From the NCBI RefSeq assembly GCF_014647875.1, contig NZ_BMQA01000002.1:430329-485596 (forward strand): a DNA stretch of 55,268 bases, written 5' to 3'. Made by a program: the position numbers and the translations under genes. Within the stretch, counting starts at the first letter, position 1. Every line of letters begins with the position of its first letter. This DNA comes from Streptomyces brasiliensis (GTDB lineage Bacteria > Actinomycetota > Actinomycetes > Streptomycetales > Streptomycetaceae). Of this stretch, positions 19,034 to 26,653 are shown one piece after another. The notes under the pieces were generated by a model. The model saw only the letters and a program-made list of their open reading frames with translations, was not told the origin of the DNA and did not search any database.

Positions 19034-19758
19034 GCGGGGCGTCCTTCCCGGGACGGTCGGAGCAGGGGCGGGTGCAGGGTGGTGACGGCTCCGGCGCGAT
19101 AGAGCGCGGCGGGTTTGCCGCGGCCGCCGGTCAGCCGGGCAGCGCCCGGGACCGGTTCGACGAAGCCGGGAGTGGCGAGCACCTTGCGCCGGAAGTTGGG
19201 CCGGTCGAGGGCGGTGCCCCACACGGTCTCGTAGACCCGCTGCAGTTCGCCGAGCGTGAACTCGGGCGGGCAGAAGGCGGTGGCGAGACACGTGTACTCG
19301 AGCCGGGCGCCGACGCGGTCGTGGGCGTCCGCCAGGATCCGGTCGTGGTCGAAGGCGAGCGGCTTCGCCGTGTCGTACGGCAGCCACCGCGCCTGGGCCG
19401 CGTCGCTGCCGGCGTGCGGTTCGGGCGGGTCGGGCACGAGCGCGGTGAACGCGACCGACACGACCCGCATCCGGGGGTCGCGGCCGGGCTCGCTGTAGGT
19501 GCGCAGCTGCTCCAGGTGCAGGCCGCCGACGTCCGACAGGCCGGTCTCCTCGGCGAGTTCGCGCCGGGCCGCGGTCTCGGCGGACTCGGTCGGCAGCACG
19601 AAGCCGCCGGGCAGCGCCCAGTGGCCGGCGTACGGCTCCTGCCCGCGCTCGACGAGCAGCACGTGCAGGGCGCCGGCGCGCAGGGTGAACACGGCGAGGT
19701 CGACGGTGACGGCGAAAGGTTCGAAGGCGTACTTGTCGTAGCCGGTCGGCATGGTCAC
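19030..19758 (-). CDS. NrtR-like NUDIX transcriptional regulator/hydrolase
   Basis: 242-residue two-domain protein. The N-terminal NUDIX domain (about residues 15-145) has a complete box: Gly then GFVLPTESAETAARRELAEE TGL fits GX5EX7REUXEEXGU, so hydrolase activity is possible. The C-terminal winged-helix (about 160-230, FTLGELQRVYETVWG and RPNFRRKVL) is typical of NrtR, a regulator of NAD metabolism that binds ADP-ribose. GTG at 19758 is favoured by AAGGGGG 9 bases upstream; an ATG two codons later is possible. A 7-bp-arm palindrome at 19793-19809 overlaps its promoter, consistent with autoregulation. Confidence 0.85.
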   Translation of the reverse strand: MTMPTGYDKYAFEPFAVTVDLAVFTLRAGALHVLLVERGQEPYAGHWALPGGFVLPTESAETAARRELAEETGLSDVGGLHLEQLRTYSEPGRDPRMRVVSVAFTALVPDPPEPHAGSDAAQARWLPYDTAKPLAFDHDRILADAHDRVGARLEYTCLATAFCPPEFTLGELQRVYETVWGTALDRPNFRRKVLATPGFVEPVPGAARLTGGRGKPAALYRAGAVTTLHPPLLRPSREGRPA

Positions 19759-19792
19759 GCCCGCTCGCCCCCTTCACGATCGGCGTTGACTA

Positions 19793-19809
19793 ATAGTCGT
19801 TACGACTAT
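19793..19809 (-). promoter_or_regulatory. Palindromic operator overlapping the NUDIX operon promoter
   Basis: ATAGTCG-TTA-CGACTAT, a perfect 7-bp inverted repeat. On the minus strand TATAGT, a good -10 element, lies within it, with TTGTGC 17 bases upstream as a -35. A bound dimer would cover the -10 and transcription start of the NUDIX-DraG-nucleotidyltransferase operon. Confidence 0.65.
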
Positions 19810-19847
19810 AAAGAGCGCGAGCGGGCCGCACAACCCCGTCGCCCCTC

Positions 19848-21265
19848 TCAACTGCCCCCGCGTGCCGGTGCGAACGCCGCCGCCACCGCCCCGAGGCCCG
19901 CCGCTCCCGCCGTCACCCACAGCGCTGCGCCGCAGCCGTCGACGAAGGCCTGCGGTGAGCCGTAACCGCCGTAGGCCGTGAAGACGATCGCGGCGGCGGC
20001 GATGCCGAAGACCCCGCCGAGTTCGCGCAGCGCGTTGTTGACGCCGGCCGCCACGCCCGCGTCGCCGAGCGGCACGGACGAGGTCACGGCGTTGGCGACG
20101 CTCGGGAAGACCAGGGAGATGCCGACGCCGGCGACGATGAGCGGGCCGACGAGACGGCCGTAGCCGACACCGGGTTCCACCTGCCAGGCCAGCAGGCCGA
20201 GGCCCACCGCCTGGAGCAGCAGGCCGGCCAGCATGAAGGGCCGGGTGCCGTAACGGTCCGCGAGCGCGCCCGCGACCGGGGCCACCAGCAGCGGCATGGC
20301 GTTCCACACGAGGATGCGCACGCCCGCCTCCAGCGGGGAGTAGCCGAGCCCCACCTGGAACAGCTGCGTGATCATGAAGAGGGCGCCGAGCAGCGACGCG
20401 AACGTCAGGAAGCCGGCGGCGTTGGCGGTGGAGAATCCGCGGTTGCGGAAGTGCGCGAGCGGCAGCATCGGATAGCGGGCGCCCGACCGCTCCCACCGAA
20501 GGAACGCCGTCACGAACGCGACACCGGTGACCAGGGCCCCGATCACCTCGGCGCTCCCCCAGCCCGCCGCGGGCGCCCGCACCGGCGCCCAGGCCAGTCC
20601 GGTCAGCCCCACAGCCGCCAACAGCAGCCCGACAACGTCGAGTCGGTGCCGCGGACCACGGCTCTCGCGGAGCTTCGTGGCGGCCAGGGGCAGCATGACG
20701 AGGCCGGTCGGCACGTTCAGCCAGAAGATCCACTGCCAGGACAGTCCCTCGGTGACGGCCCCGCCGAGCACCGGTCCGGCCGCCACGCCGAGCCCGGTCA
20801 CCCCGCCCCACACACCGATCGCGACACCCCGCTTCTCGGCCGGGAACGCGTCGCTGATCAGGGTCAGGGTCAGCGGCAGCAGGACGGCGGCGCCGGCGCC
20901 CTGGGCGATCCGCGCGGCGACGAGTTCGCCCGGCCTGCCAGCCAGTGCGGAAAACGCGGAGGCCAGCGTGAAGACGGCGAGCCCGACGACGTACATCCGC
21001 CGCCTGCCGAAACGGTCGCCGAGGGCCGCTCCGGTCAGGGTCAGGCAGGCGAAGACGAGGTTGTAGGCGTTGATGGTCCATTCCAGGTCGGACAGGCTCG
21101 CCCCGAAGCCGGCCCGCAGCGCGGGCAGCGCCGTGGCGACGACCACGACGTCGAGGGAGCACAGCAGGGCGCCGAGCCCGGCGAGGGCGACGGTCCAGCC
21201 GCGCCGCCAGGGCGCCTCGCCGGGGGGTGCCTCGCGGCGGGGACACGTACGGTCGTGTCGGTCAT
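19848..21265 (-). pseudogene. MFS drug exporter (DHA2) with N-terminal frameshift
   Basis: Exporter reading frame of 432 residues from 21146 (motif A GAALGDRFGRRRMYVVG; motif C AGPVLGGAVTEGLSWQWIFW; many hydrophobic helices), but this frame starts inside helix 1. A proper ATG with AAAGG stands at 21265 in another frame and encodes MTDTTVRVPAARHPP. Adding one C to the six-C run (G6 on the + strand, 21222-21227) joins them into a continuous 472-residue protein with an intact first helix (WTVALAGLGALLCSLDVV). The gene is therefore frameshifted, miscalled by one base, or switched by slippage. Everything downstream looks intact, with no other lesion. Confidence 0.8.
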
Positions 21266-21275
21266 GACGGTTCCT

Positions 21276-21304
21276 TTCGTGAGGCCCTGAGGGCCGGTCA
21301 CGAA
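21276..21304 (-). terminator. Intercistronic stem-loop before the exporter
   Basis: Arms TTCGTGA (21276-21282) and TCACGAA (21298-21304) flank an inner GGCCC-TGA-GGGCC hairpin. It lies between the stop at 21318 and the exporter ATG at 21265, immediately before its ribosome binding site. It could terminate the upstream operon or control read-through. Confidence 0.5.
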
Positions 21305-21317
21305 GAATCGACCCGGC

Positions 21318-21872
21318 TCACCCCGGGAAGGAACCGCGGCGCCCGAGAAAGCCCAGCAGCCGGACGTCTGCACCGGCGCGCGGCGACACGGTGAGCGGCG
21401 CCGCGAACCGCACGCCCCGGTCCTCCGCCGCGACCACGCACCGCGCGACGGACAGCAGTTCGGCGGCGAGCGCGCCCGGGATCGGCCGGGGCCGCCCGCC
21501 GGCCTGGGCGACGTCCCAGCCGTGCACGGTGATCTCCACGGCGCCGACGGCGGCCATCACCCGCACGTCCAGCGCCCGTTCGCCCACCAGGACCCGCTCC
21601 CCGGGCCCGGCGGCCCAGGCGCCGAGCAGTGCGCACGCGCGCGTACGGAACCCACACGCCGCGTCGCCACCGGCGGGGGAGGGAAACGGCCCGATCCGCC
21701 CGCCGGTCAGCCCCTCGTACAACGCCTCCACCGAGTCGTCGAGATGACCGAGCAGATCCCCGAGGTCCCACGCGGCGCACGGGGTGGCCCGCCCGAGGCT
21801 GCCGGGCACCACCCCGGCGACACTGCCCAACGCGTAGGCGAGCGACCGCTCCAGCAACTCACCGGCGTTCAC
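21318..21872 (-). CDS. DinB-like/mycothiol-dependent maleylpyruvate isomerase-family protein
   Basis: 184-residue protein of the TIGR03086-like group, with the DinB/MDMPI four-helix fold in which His residues bind a metal and mycothiol may be the cofactor. Visible pieces are the N-terminal helix LLERSLAYALGSVAG, the CAAWDLGDLLGHLDDSVEAL segment (about residues 30-49) and the metal-type EITVHGWDVAQA near 118. The GTG at 21872 has GGGAGG five bases upstream and lies 16 bases after the stop of the sigma factor, so the two form an operon. The reaction is unknown. Confidence 0.75.
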   Translation of the reverse strand: MNAGELLERSLAYALGSVAGVVPGSLGRATPCAAWDLGDLLGHLDDSVEALYEGLTGGRIGPFPSPAGGDAACGFRTRACALLGAWAAGPGERVLVGERALDVRVMAAVGAVEITVHGWDVAQAGGRPRPIPGALAAELLSVARCVVAAEDRGVRFAAPLTVSPRAGADVRLLGFLGRRGSFPG

Positions 21873-21888
21873 CTGGGCCTCCCGGCGC

Positions 21889-22854
21889 TCACGACAGCAC
21901 CCGCGGCATGCCGAACCCCTCGAACAACCCGGCGTCCAGGAAGGCGGTGATACGGGTGACGGTCCCCTGGCGCACGGTGAGCACCTGGACCGAATGCGCG
22001 CGGAAGACGCCGTCCTCGTCACGCAGATACATCGCGACGGCCGGCTGTCCGTTCGCGCGCGTGGGCAGCATCCGTGCGATGCCCGCCCGGTGGTGCGCCC
22101 GGGACGCCAGGAAGCGCAGCACGTTCTTGCGCCCGCTGAACCACTCCGGGTTGGGCGGCATCTCCAGCTCGACGCCCTCCTGGAGCAACCCGATCAGCGC
22201 GTCCATGTCGGCGTGCTCGAAGGCGGCCATGTACCGGTCGAGCACCTCCCGGTCCGCCGCGCCCTCCGGCTCGGCGAGCAGGTCCTCGTCCGGAGCCACC
22301 TCGTCGAGGCGGGCACGCGCGCGTTGCAGGGTGCTCTTCACGGCGACCGGCGAGGTCCCGAGCAGCGTGGCGACCTCGGAGGCCCGCCAGGCCAGGACGT
22401 CCCGCAGGATCAGCACGGCCCGCTGGCGCGCGGGCAGATGCTGCAACGCGGCGACCAGCGCGAGCCGCAGGCTGCCCCGCGCGGCCACGACGGTGGCCGG
22501 GTCGAGCAGCGCGTCGGGCAGCGGCCGCAGCCACGGAACGTCCGTCACGGGAGCGCTCAGGACCTCCTCGGGCGCCTCGGAGGGCCCGCCGAGCCCGGAG
22601 GGCAGCGGACGCCGCGCGCGGCCCTCCAGCGCCGTCAGACACGTGTTGGTGGCGATCCGGTGCAGCCAGGTCCGCAGGCTCGCCCGGCCCTCGTAGCCGT
22701 CGTACGACCGCCAGGCCCGCAGATACGTCTCCTGCACCAGGTCCTCGGCCTCGTCGGCCGAGCCCAGCATCCGGTAGCAGTGCGCGAGCAGCTCCCGCCG
22801 GTACGGGTCGGTCAGCCGTACGAACTCCTCGTGGTCCGTCCCCGTCACAGCCAT
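21889..22854 (-). CDS. ECF-type sigma factor with C-terminal SnoaL-like domain
   Basis: 321-residue sigma-70 family factor of the long ECF group (TIGR02960/SigG-like). Region 2 is near residues 15-80 (LLAHCYRMLGSADEAEDLVQETYLRAWR), region 4 near 135-190 (LPARQRAVLILRDVLAWRASEVATLLGTSPVAVKSTLQRARARL), and a SnoaL-like domain of about 120 residues follows (DRYMAAFEHADMDALIGLL...). Such sigma factors lack a cognate anti-sigma and are thought to be controlled by this extension. The ATG at 22854 is preceded by GGAGGGAG. The adjacent small gene may be its partner or target. Confidence 0.9.
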   Translation of the reverse strand: MAVTGTDHEEFVRLTDPYRRELLAHCYRMLGSADEAEDLVQETYLRAWRSYDGYEGRASLRTWLHRIATNTCLTALEGRARRPLPSGLGGPSEAPEEVLSAPVTDVPWLRPLPDALLDPATVVAARGSLRLALVAALQHLPARQRAVLILRDVLAWRASEVATLLGTSPVAVKSTLQRARARLDEVAPDEDLLAEPEGAADREVLDRYMAAFEHADMDALIGLLQEGVELEMPPNPEWFSGRKNVLRFLASRAHHRAGIARMLPTRANGQPAVAMYLRDEDGVFRAHSVQVLTVRQGTVTRITAFLDAGLFEGFGMPRVLS

Positions 22855-22899
22855 GCCGGCTCCCTCCGTCCGCCTGGGATACAGACCGGCGGGAGCGTG

Positions 22900-22939
22900 A
22901 AAAAGCATCGGCCGGTCCCGGACGAATCCGGGACCGGCC
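22900..22939 (-). terminator. Intrinsic terminator after rluB
   Basis: Perfect 13-bp stem (22910-22922 with 22927-22939, loop CGAA) followed on the minus strand by five T residues (22900-22904). It separates the parA-scpA-scpB-rluB run from the sigma factor operon. Confidence 0.85.
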
Positions 22940-22957
22940 CACGACAGGAGCCGCCTC

Positions 22958-24028
22958 CTAGAGGTCGACCTCCTTCAGCAGCATGCCGACCTCGGTGTTG
23001 GACAGGCGGCGCAGCCAGCCCGACTTCTGGTCGCCCAGGGTGATCGGGCCGAAGGACGTACGCACCAGCTTCTCCACCGGGAAGCCCGCCTCGGCGAGCA
23101 TGCGGCGGACGATGTGCTTGCGGCCCTCGTGCAGGGTGACCTCGACCAGGTAGTTCTTGCCGGTCTGCTCGACGACCCGGAAGTGGTCCGCGCGCGCGTA
23201 ACCGTCCTCCAGCTGGATGCCGTCCTTGAGGCGCTTGCCCAGGTCGCGCGGGATAGGGCCGACGATCGCCGCCAGGTACGTCTTCTTCACGCCGTACTTG
23301 GGATGGGTCAGCCGGTGCGCCAGCTCGCCGTGGTTGGTGAGCAGGATGACGCCCTCGGTCTCGGTGTCGAGCCGGCCGACGTGGAAGAGGCGCGTCTCCC
23401 GGTTGGTGACGTAGTCGCCGAGGCACTGGCGCCCCTCGGGGTCCTCCATCGTCGCGACGACACCGGCGGGCTTGTTCAGCGAGAAGAACTGGTACGACTG
23501 CGTGGCCACGGTCAGACCGTCGACCCTGACCTCGTCCTTCTCCGGGTCGACCCGCTTGCCCTGCTCGGTGACGATCTCGCCGTTGACCTCGACGCGCGCC
23601 TGCTCGATCAGCTCCTCGCAGGCACGCCGCGAGCCGTAGCCCGCGCGCGCGAGGACCTTCTGCAGCCGCTCGCCCTCCTGCTCGGCACCCGGGAACGTCT
23701 TGGGCAGCCGGATGTCCTTCTTGCCCGCGTACCGCTCGCGGTTGCGCTCCTCGGTCCGCGCGTCGTACTCGCGGGAGCGGGCGGGGGCCGTACGGCCGCG
23801 CCCGGCGCCCTGCTGGGACTGCTTGGGCCCGCCCTTGGCGCCACCGCGGGCCGCGCCGCCGCGCCCGGACTTGGGGCCGTCCTGCGTGGCTCCGGGGCCC
23901 ACGTCGTAGCGGCGCTCCTCGGGGCGGGGCTTGCGGGGCCGGCCCTGCCCCTGTCGCTCGTCCCTGTTGTTGCCGGCACCGCGGTAGTTACCGCGCCCGC
24001 CGCTCTTGCCGCTGCCGCTGCTTCGCAT
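22958..24028 (-). CDS. rluB: 23S rRNA pseudouridine synthase, RluB/RsuA family
   Basis: 356-residue pseudouridine synthase. The S4 RNA-binding domain begins near residue 120 (ERLQKVLARAGYGSRRACEELIEQ), and the catalytic Asp is in HVGRLDTETEGVILLTN near 216. RKHIVRRMLAEAGFPVEKLVR is the conserved C-terminal motif. The N-terminal ~105 residues are a basic Gly/Arg/Gln-rich low-complexity extension, longer than in E. coli RluB and likely to bind RNA loosely. The ATG at 24028 overlaps the scpB stop as TGATG. RluB versus RsuA-like target choice cannot be settled from sequence, but the scpB-rluB order is characteristic. Confidence 0.92.
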   Translation of the reverse strand: MRSSGSGKSGGRGNYRGAGNNRDERQGQGRPRKPRPEERRYDVGPGATQDGPKSGRGGAARGGAKGGPKQSQQGAGRGRTAPARSREYDARTEERNRERYAGKKDIRLPKTFPGAEQEGERLQKVLARAGYGSRRACEELIEQARVEVNGEIVTEQGKRVDPEKDEVRVDGLTVATQSYQFFSLNKPAGVVATMEDPEGRQCLGDYVTNRETRLFHVGRLDTETEGVILLTNHGELAHRLTHPKYGVKKTYLAAIVGPIPRDLGKRLKDGIQLEDGYARADHFRVVEQTGKNYLVEVTLHEGRKHIVRRMLAEAGFPVEKLVRTSFGPITLGDQKSGWLRRLSNTEVGMLLKEVDL

Positions 24029-24702
24029 CAAAGTTCCGTCGTCGTCGTGTCAGGCGTGTACGTCGTGGGACCGTCGTCCGGGTCCGGACCGTCCGGATCG
24101 AACGACGGTACTGCCTCCTGGGTCTCGGCCTCGATCGCCTCCGCCTCCGGAAGGAAGGGCGCGAGCTCCGGGAGCTCGTCCAGGCCGCGCAGGCCCATCC
24201 GCTCCAGGAAGTAGTTCGTCGTCCTGTACAGGATCGCACCTGTTTCGGGTTCCGTGCCCGCCTCCTCGACCAGCCCGCGCTGCAGGAGGGTGCGCATCAC
24301 ACCGTCGCAGTTCACTCCGCGTACGGCCGAGACGCGGCTGCGGCTCACCGGCTGGCGGTAGGCGACGACGGCCAGGGTCTCCAGCGCGGCCTGGGTGAGG
24401 CGGGCCTGCTGGCCGTCCAGGACGAAGCCCTCGACGGCAGGGGCGTACTCGGGACGGCTGTAGAAACGCCAGCCGCCCGCGACGAGCCGCAGCTCGAAGC
24501 CCCGGCCCTGCACGGTGTACTCGTCGGCCAGCGCGCGCAACGCGTCGCCGATCTGCCGCCGGGGCCGCTGGAGGATCTTCGAGAGGTGCTCCTCGGTCGC
24601 GGGCTCGTCGACGACCATGAGGACCGCCTCCAGGGCGGGCTTGAGGTCGAGGTCCGCGACGGTGCGCAGACCGGCCGGGACCTCCGTGGTCTCCTCGCTC
24701 AC
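24028..24702 (-). CDS. scpB: Segregation and condensation protein B
   Basis: 224-residue partner of SMC and ScpA in chromosome condensation. The double winged-helix core spans about residues 20-180: LKPALEAVLMVVDEPATEEHLSKIL, then QAALETLAVVAYRQPVSRSRVSAVRGVNCDGVMRTLLQRGLV and the C-terminal YRTTNYFLERMGLRGLDELPELAPF. The last ~40 residues are acidic and Pro/Thr-rich. The GTG start overlaps the scpA stop as GTGA, so scpA and scpB are made in coupled fashion. SMC itself is not in this window. Confidence 0.95.
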   Translation of the reverse strand: MSEETTEVPAGLRTVADLDLKPALEAVLMVVDEPATEEHLSKILQRPRRQIGDALRALADEYTVQGRGFELRLVAGGWRFYSRPEYAPAVEGFVLDGQQARLTQAALETLAVVAYRQPVSRSRVSAVRGVNCDGVMRTLLQRGLVEEAGTEPETGAILYRTTNYFLERMGLRGLDELPELAPFLPEAEAIEAETQEAVPSFDPDGPDPDDGPTTYTPDTTTTEL

Positions 24703-26012
24703 GCCTTCTTCTCCTCCTTGGGCTCCTCGGGGGGCCGGTCGAACTCGTCGGTGACCTTCGGGGCCTCGTCGCTGTCGCCGCCGGTCCAGCGCACGAGCAG
24801 GTCGCCGAGCGCCGTCTCCTGTTCGAGCGCGACGGCCTTCTCCCGATACAGCTCCAGCAGTGCCAGAAATCTCGCCACGACGGTCAGGGTGTCGTCGGTG
24901 TCCTCGACGAGCGCCCGGAAGCTGGCCTCGCCGAGTTCCCTGAGCCGCGCGACGACGATCCCGGCCTGCTCCTGGACGCTGACCAGCGGCGCGTGGATGT
25001 GGTCGACGTAGACCTGCGGCTTCGGCTTCGGCTGCATGGCCTTGACGGCGAGCTTGGCGAAGCCTTCGGCGCCGATGCTGATGACGACCTCGGGCAGCAG
25101 CTCGGCGTGGTGCGGTTCGAGCCCGACGGTACGGGGATAACGACGGGATTCCCGCTCGAGCCGGTGCTGGAAGATGTCGGCGATCTGTTTGTACGCCCGG
25201 TACTGGAGCAGCCGAGCGAACAGCAGGTCCCGGGCCTCCAGCAGCGCGAGGTCGGCCTCGTCCTCGACCTCGGCGGCGGGCAGCAGCCGGGCGGCCTTGA
25301 GGTCGAGCAGGGTGGCGGCGACGACGAGGAACTCGGTCGTCTGATCAAGATCCCAGTCCGGCCCCATGGCCCGGATGTGCCCCATGAACTCGTCGGTGAC
25401 CTTGGACAGCGCCACCTCGGTGACATCGAGCTTGTGCTTCGAGATGAGCTGGAGCAGCAGATCGAAGGGCCCCTCGAAGTTGGCCAGCCGGACTTTGAAG
25501 ACACCGTCGGGGGCGTCTTCGGCCTCACCCCGGGGACGGGTGTCTGCCGGAAGCGGCTGCCGGGTGCCGGACCCGGGCTCGGGGAGGGTCGGGGGGTGCG
25601 GCTCGGCGGGGGACACCGGCCCGGGGACGCTCGCCGTCTCCGGTACGGCGACGGTCGCCGCCTCGGCCACGGCTCGGGGCTCCTCCCCGGGCGTCTCCGC
25701 CTGGGGCGGCTCATGGGCCGGATCGGGTTCCGGCGCAGACGGTTCGTCCGGCGGCGGTGGTTCGTGCGTCGGCGGCAGGGCCGGTGCGGGAGCGGCGGGC
25801 GGTTCCACGCCGGTGTCTTCTTCCCACCCCGTTGTGTCTGCTGCGTCTGCTGTGTCTGCCTCGGCTGCCCGCACTCCCGTGGCCTCGAGCACAACCGGCT
25901 CCACCGGCGCCGGGAGCGGCTGAACCCGCGAAGCGCTCGCGCCGGGGCCGCGGCCCAGGGTGCGTCTGCGGCCGGGCGGGATGCCGGGGGTGGGTACGTC
26001 GTTCGAGGTCAT
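24699..26012 (-). CDS. scpA: Segregation and condensation protein A with long N-terminal extension
   Basis: 437-residue kleisin that bridges SMC heads. The family region starts near residue 172 (VFKVRLANFEGPFDLLLQLISKHKLDVTEVALSKVTDEFM) and continues through TTEFLVVAATLLDLKAARLLP to a C-terminal winged-helix (TLTVVARFLALLELYREKAVALEQE near 385). The first ~170 residues are Pro/Glu/Ala-rich and probably disordered, about doubling the usual non-kleisin part. The ATG at 26012 is the only clear start; a later start within the extension cannot be excluded, although the same Pro-rich frame runs without interruption. It lies 38 bases after the RHH gene. Confidence 0.93.
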   Translation of the reverse strand: MTSNDVPTPGIPPGRRRTLGRGPGASASRVQPLPAPVEPVVLEATGVRAAEADTADAADTTGWEEDTGVEPPAAPAPALPPTHEPPPPDEPSAPEPDPAHEPPQAETPGEEPRAVAEAATVAVPETASVPGPVSPAEPHPPTLPEPGSGTRQPLPADTRPRGEAEDAPDGVFKVRLANFEGPFDLLLQLISKHKLDVTEVALSKVTDEFMGHIRAMGPDWDLDQTTEFLVVAATLLDLKAARLLPAAEVEDEADLALLEARDLLFARLLQYRAYKQIADIFQHRLERESRRYPRTVGLEPHHAELLPEVVISIGAEGFAKLAVKAMQPKPKPQVYVDHIHAPLVSVQEQAGIVVARLRELGEASFRALVEDTDDTLTVVARFLALLELYREKAVALEQETALGDLLVRWTGGDSDEAPKVTDEFDRPPEEPKEEKKA

Positions 26013-26050
26013 GGCCGTCGCAGGCTATCGTCTGGCGCCTGCGGTGCCGA

Positions 26051-26653
26051 CTACCGGCCGCGCAGCCGCCGTACCAGAATGCTCGCGTCCCCTCGGGACT
26101 CCAGGTCGGCCAGCACCACGGCGACCGCCTCGCGGACGATCCGCCCGCGGTCGACCGCCAGGCCGTGCTCGCCGCGGAGCACCAGCCGGGCGTGCTCCAG
26201 GTCCATCAGTTCCTCGGCGGAGACGTACACGGTGATCTTCTCGTCGTGCCGCTCGCGCCCACTGGGCCGCCGGGCCGCCGCCCGGCCCCGCTTGCGCGAC
26301 TGTGCTCCCGCCTGAGGAGCCGCGGCGGGCGAGCCGCCAGAACCTTCCTGCGCCGTCTGACGCCGTTCGGGGCGTTCCCCCGCGGTCTGCGCGGCGCGGC
26401 TGCGGGACTCACCGGTGTCGACCGGCTCCGCCTCCGCCGCCACGTGCTCCGCCCCGTCGCCGTCCCCGCCCTGCACCGGCACGGACTGCGGCGCGTCCTC
26501 CGACGAGGCGGCCGCGCCGTCGCTCTCCCCCGCGGGAGCCGGCACCCGGGCCTCGCCGTTGGCCGGGCGCCGGGGAGTGGACGGCTGGAGCGCCATTCCC
26601 CCTGTCGTACGGAACAGTTCGTCGGCCCCCGGCAGACTCACTCGGCGTGACAC
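26051..26653 (-). CDS. Ribbon-helix-helix-like protein, possible ParA partner
   Basis: 200-residue protein. Residues 1-135 are low complexity (Ala, Gly, Glu, Arg, Gln). The last ~65 residues form a compact domain: strand EKITVYVS, helix AEELMDLEHARLVLRGEHG and helix DRGRIVREAVAVVLADLE, which has the order of a ribbon-helix-helix DNA-binding fold. The GTG start overlaps the 3' end of parA by 16 bases. ParA ATPases normally work with a DNA-binding ParB; this may fill that place. I recall similar genes beside parA-scpA in Streptomyces, but the fold assignment is my own reading. Confidence 0.7.
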   Translation of the reverse strand: MSRRVSLPGADELFRTTGGMALQPSTPRRPANGEARVPAPAGESDGAAASSEDAPQSVPVQGGDGDGAEHVAAEAEPVDTGESRSRAAQTAGERPERRQTAQEGSGGSPAAAPQAGAQSRKRGRAAARRPSGRERHDEKITVYVSAEELMDLEHARLVLRGEHGLAVDRGRIVREAVAVVLADLESRGDASILVRRLRGR

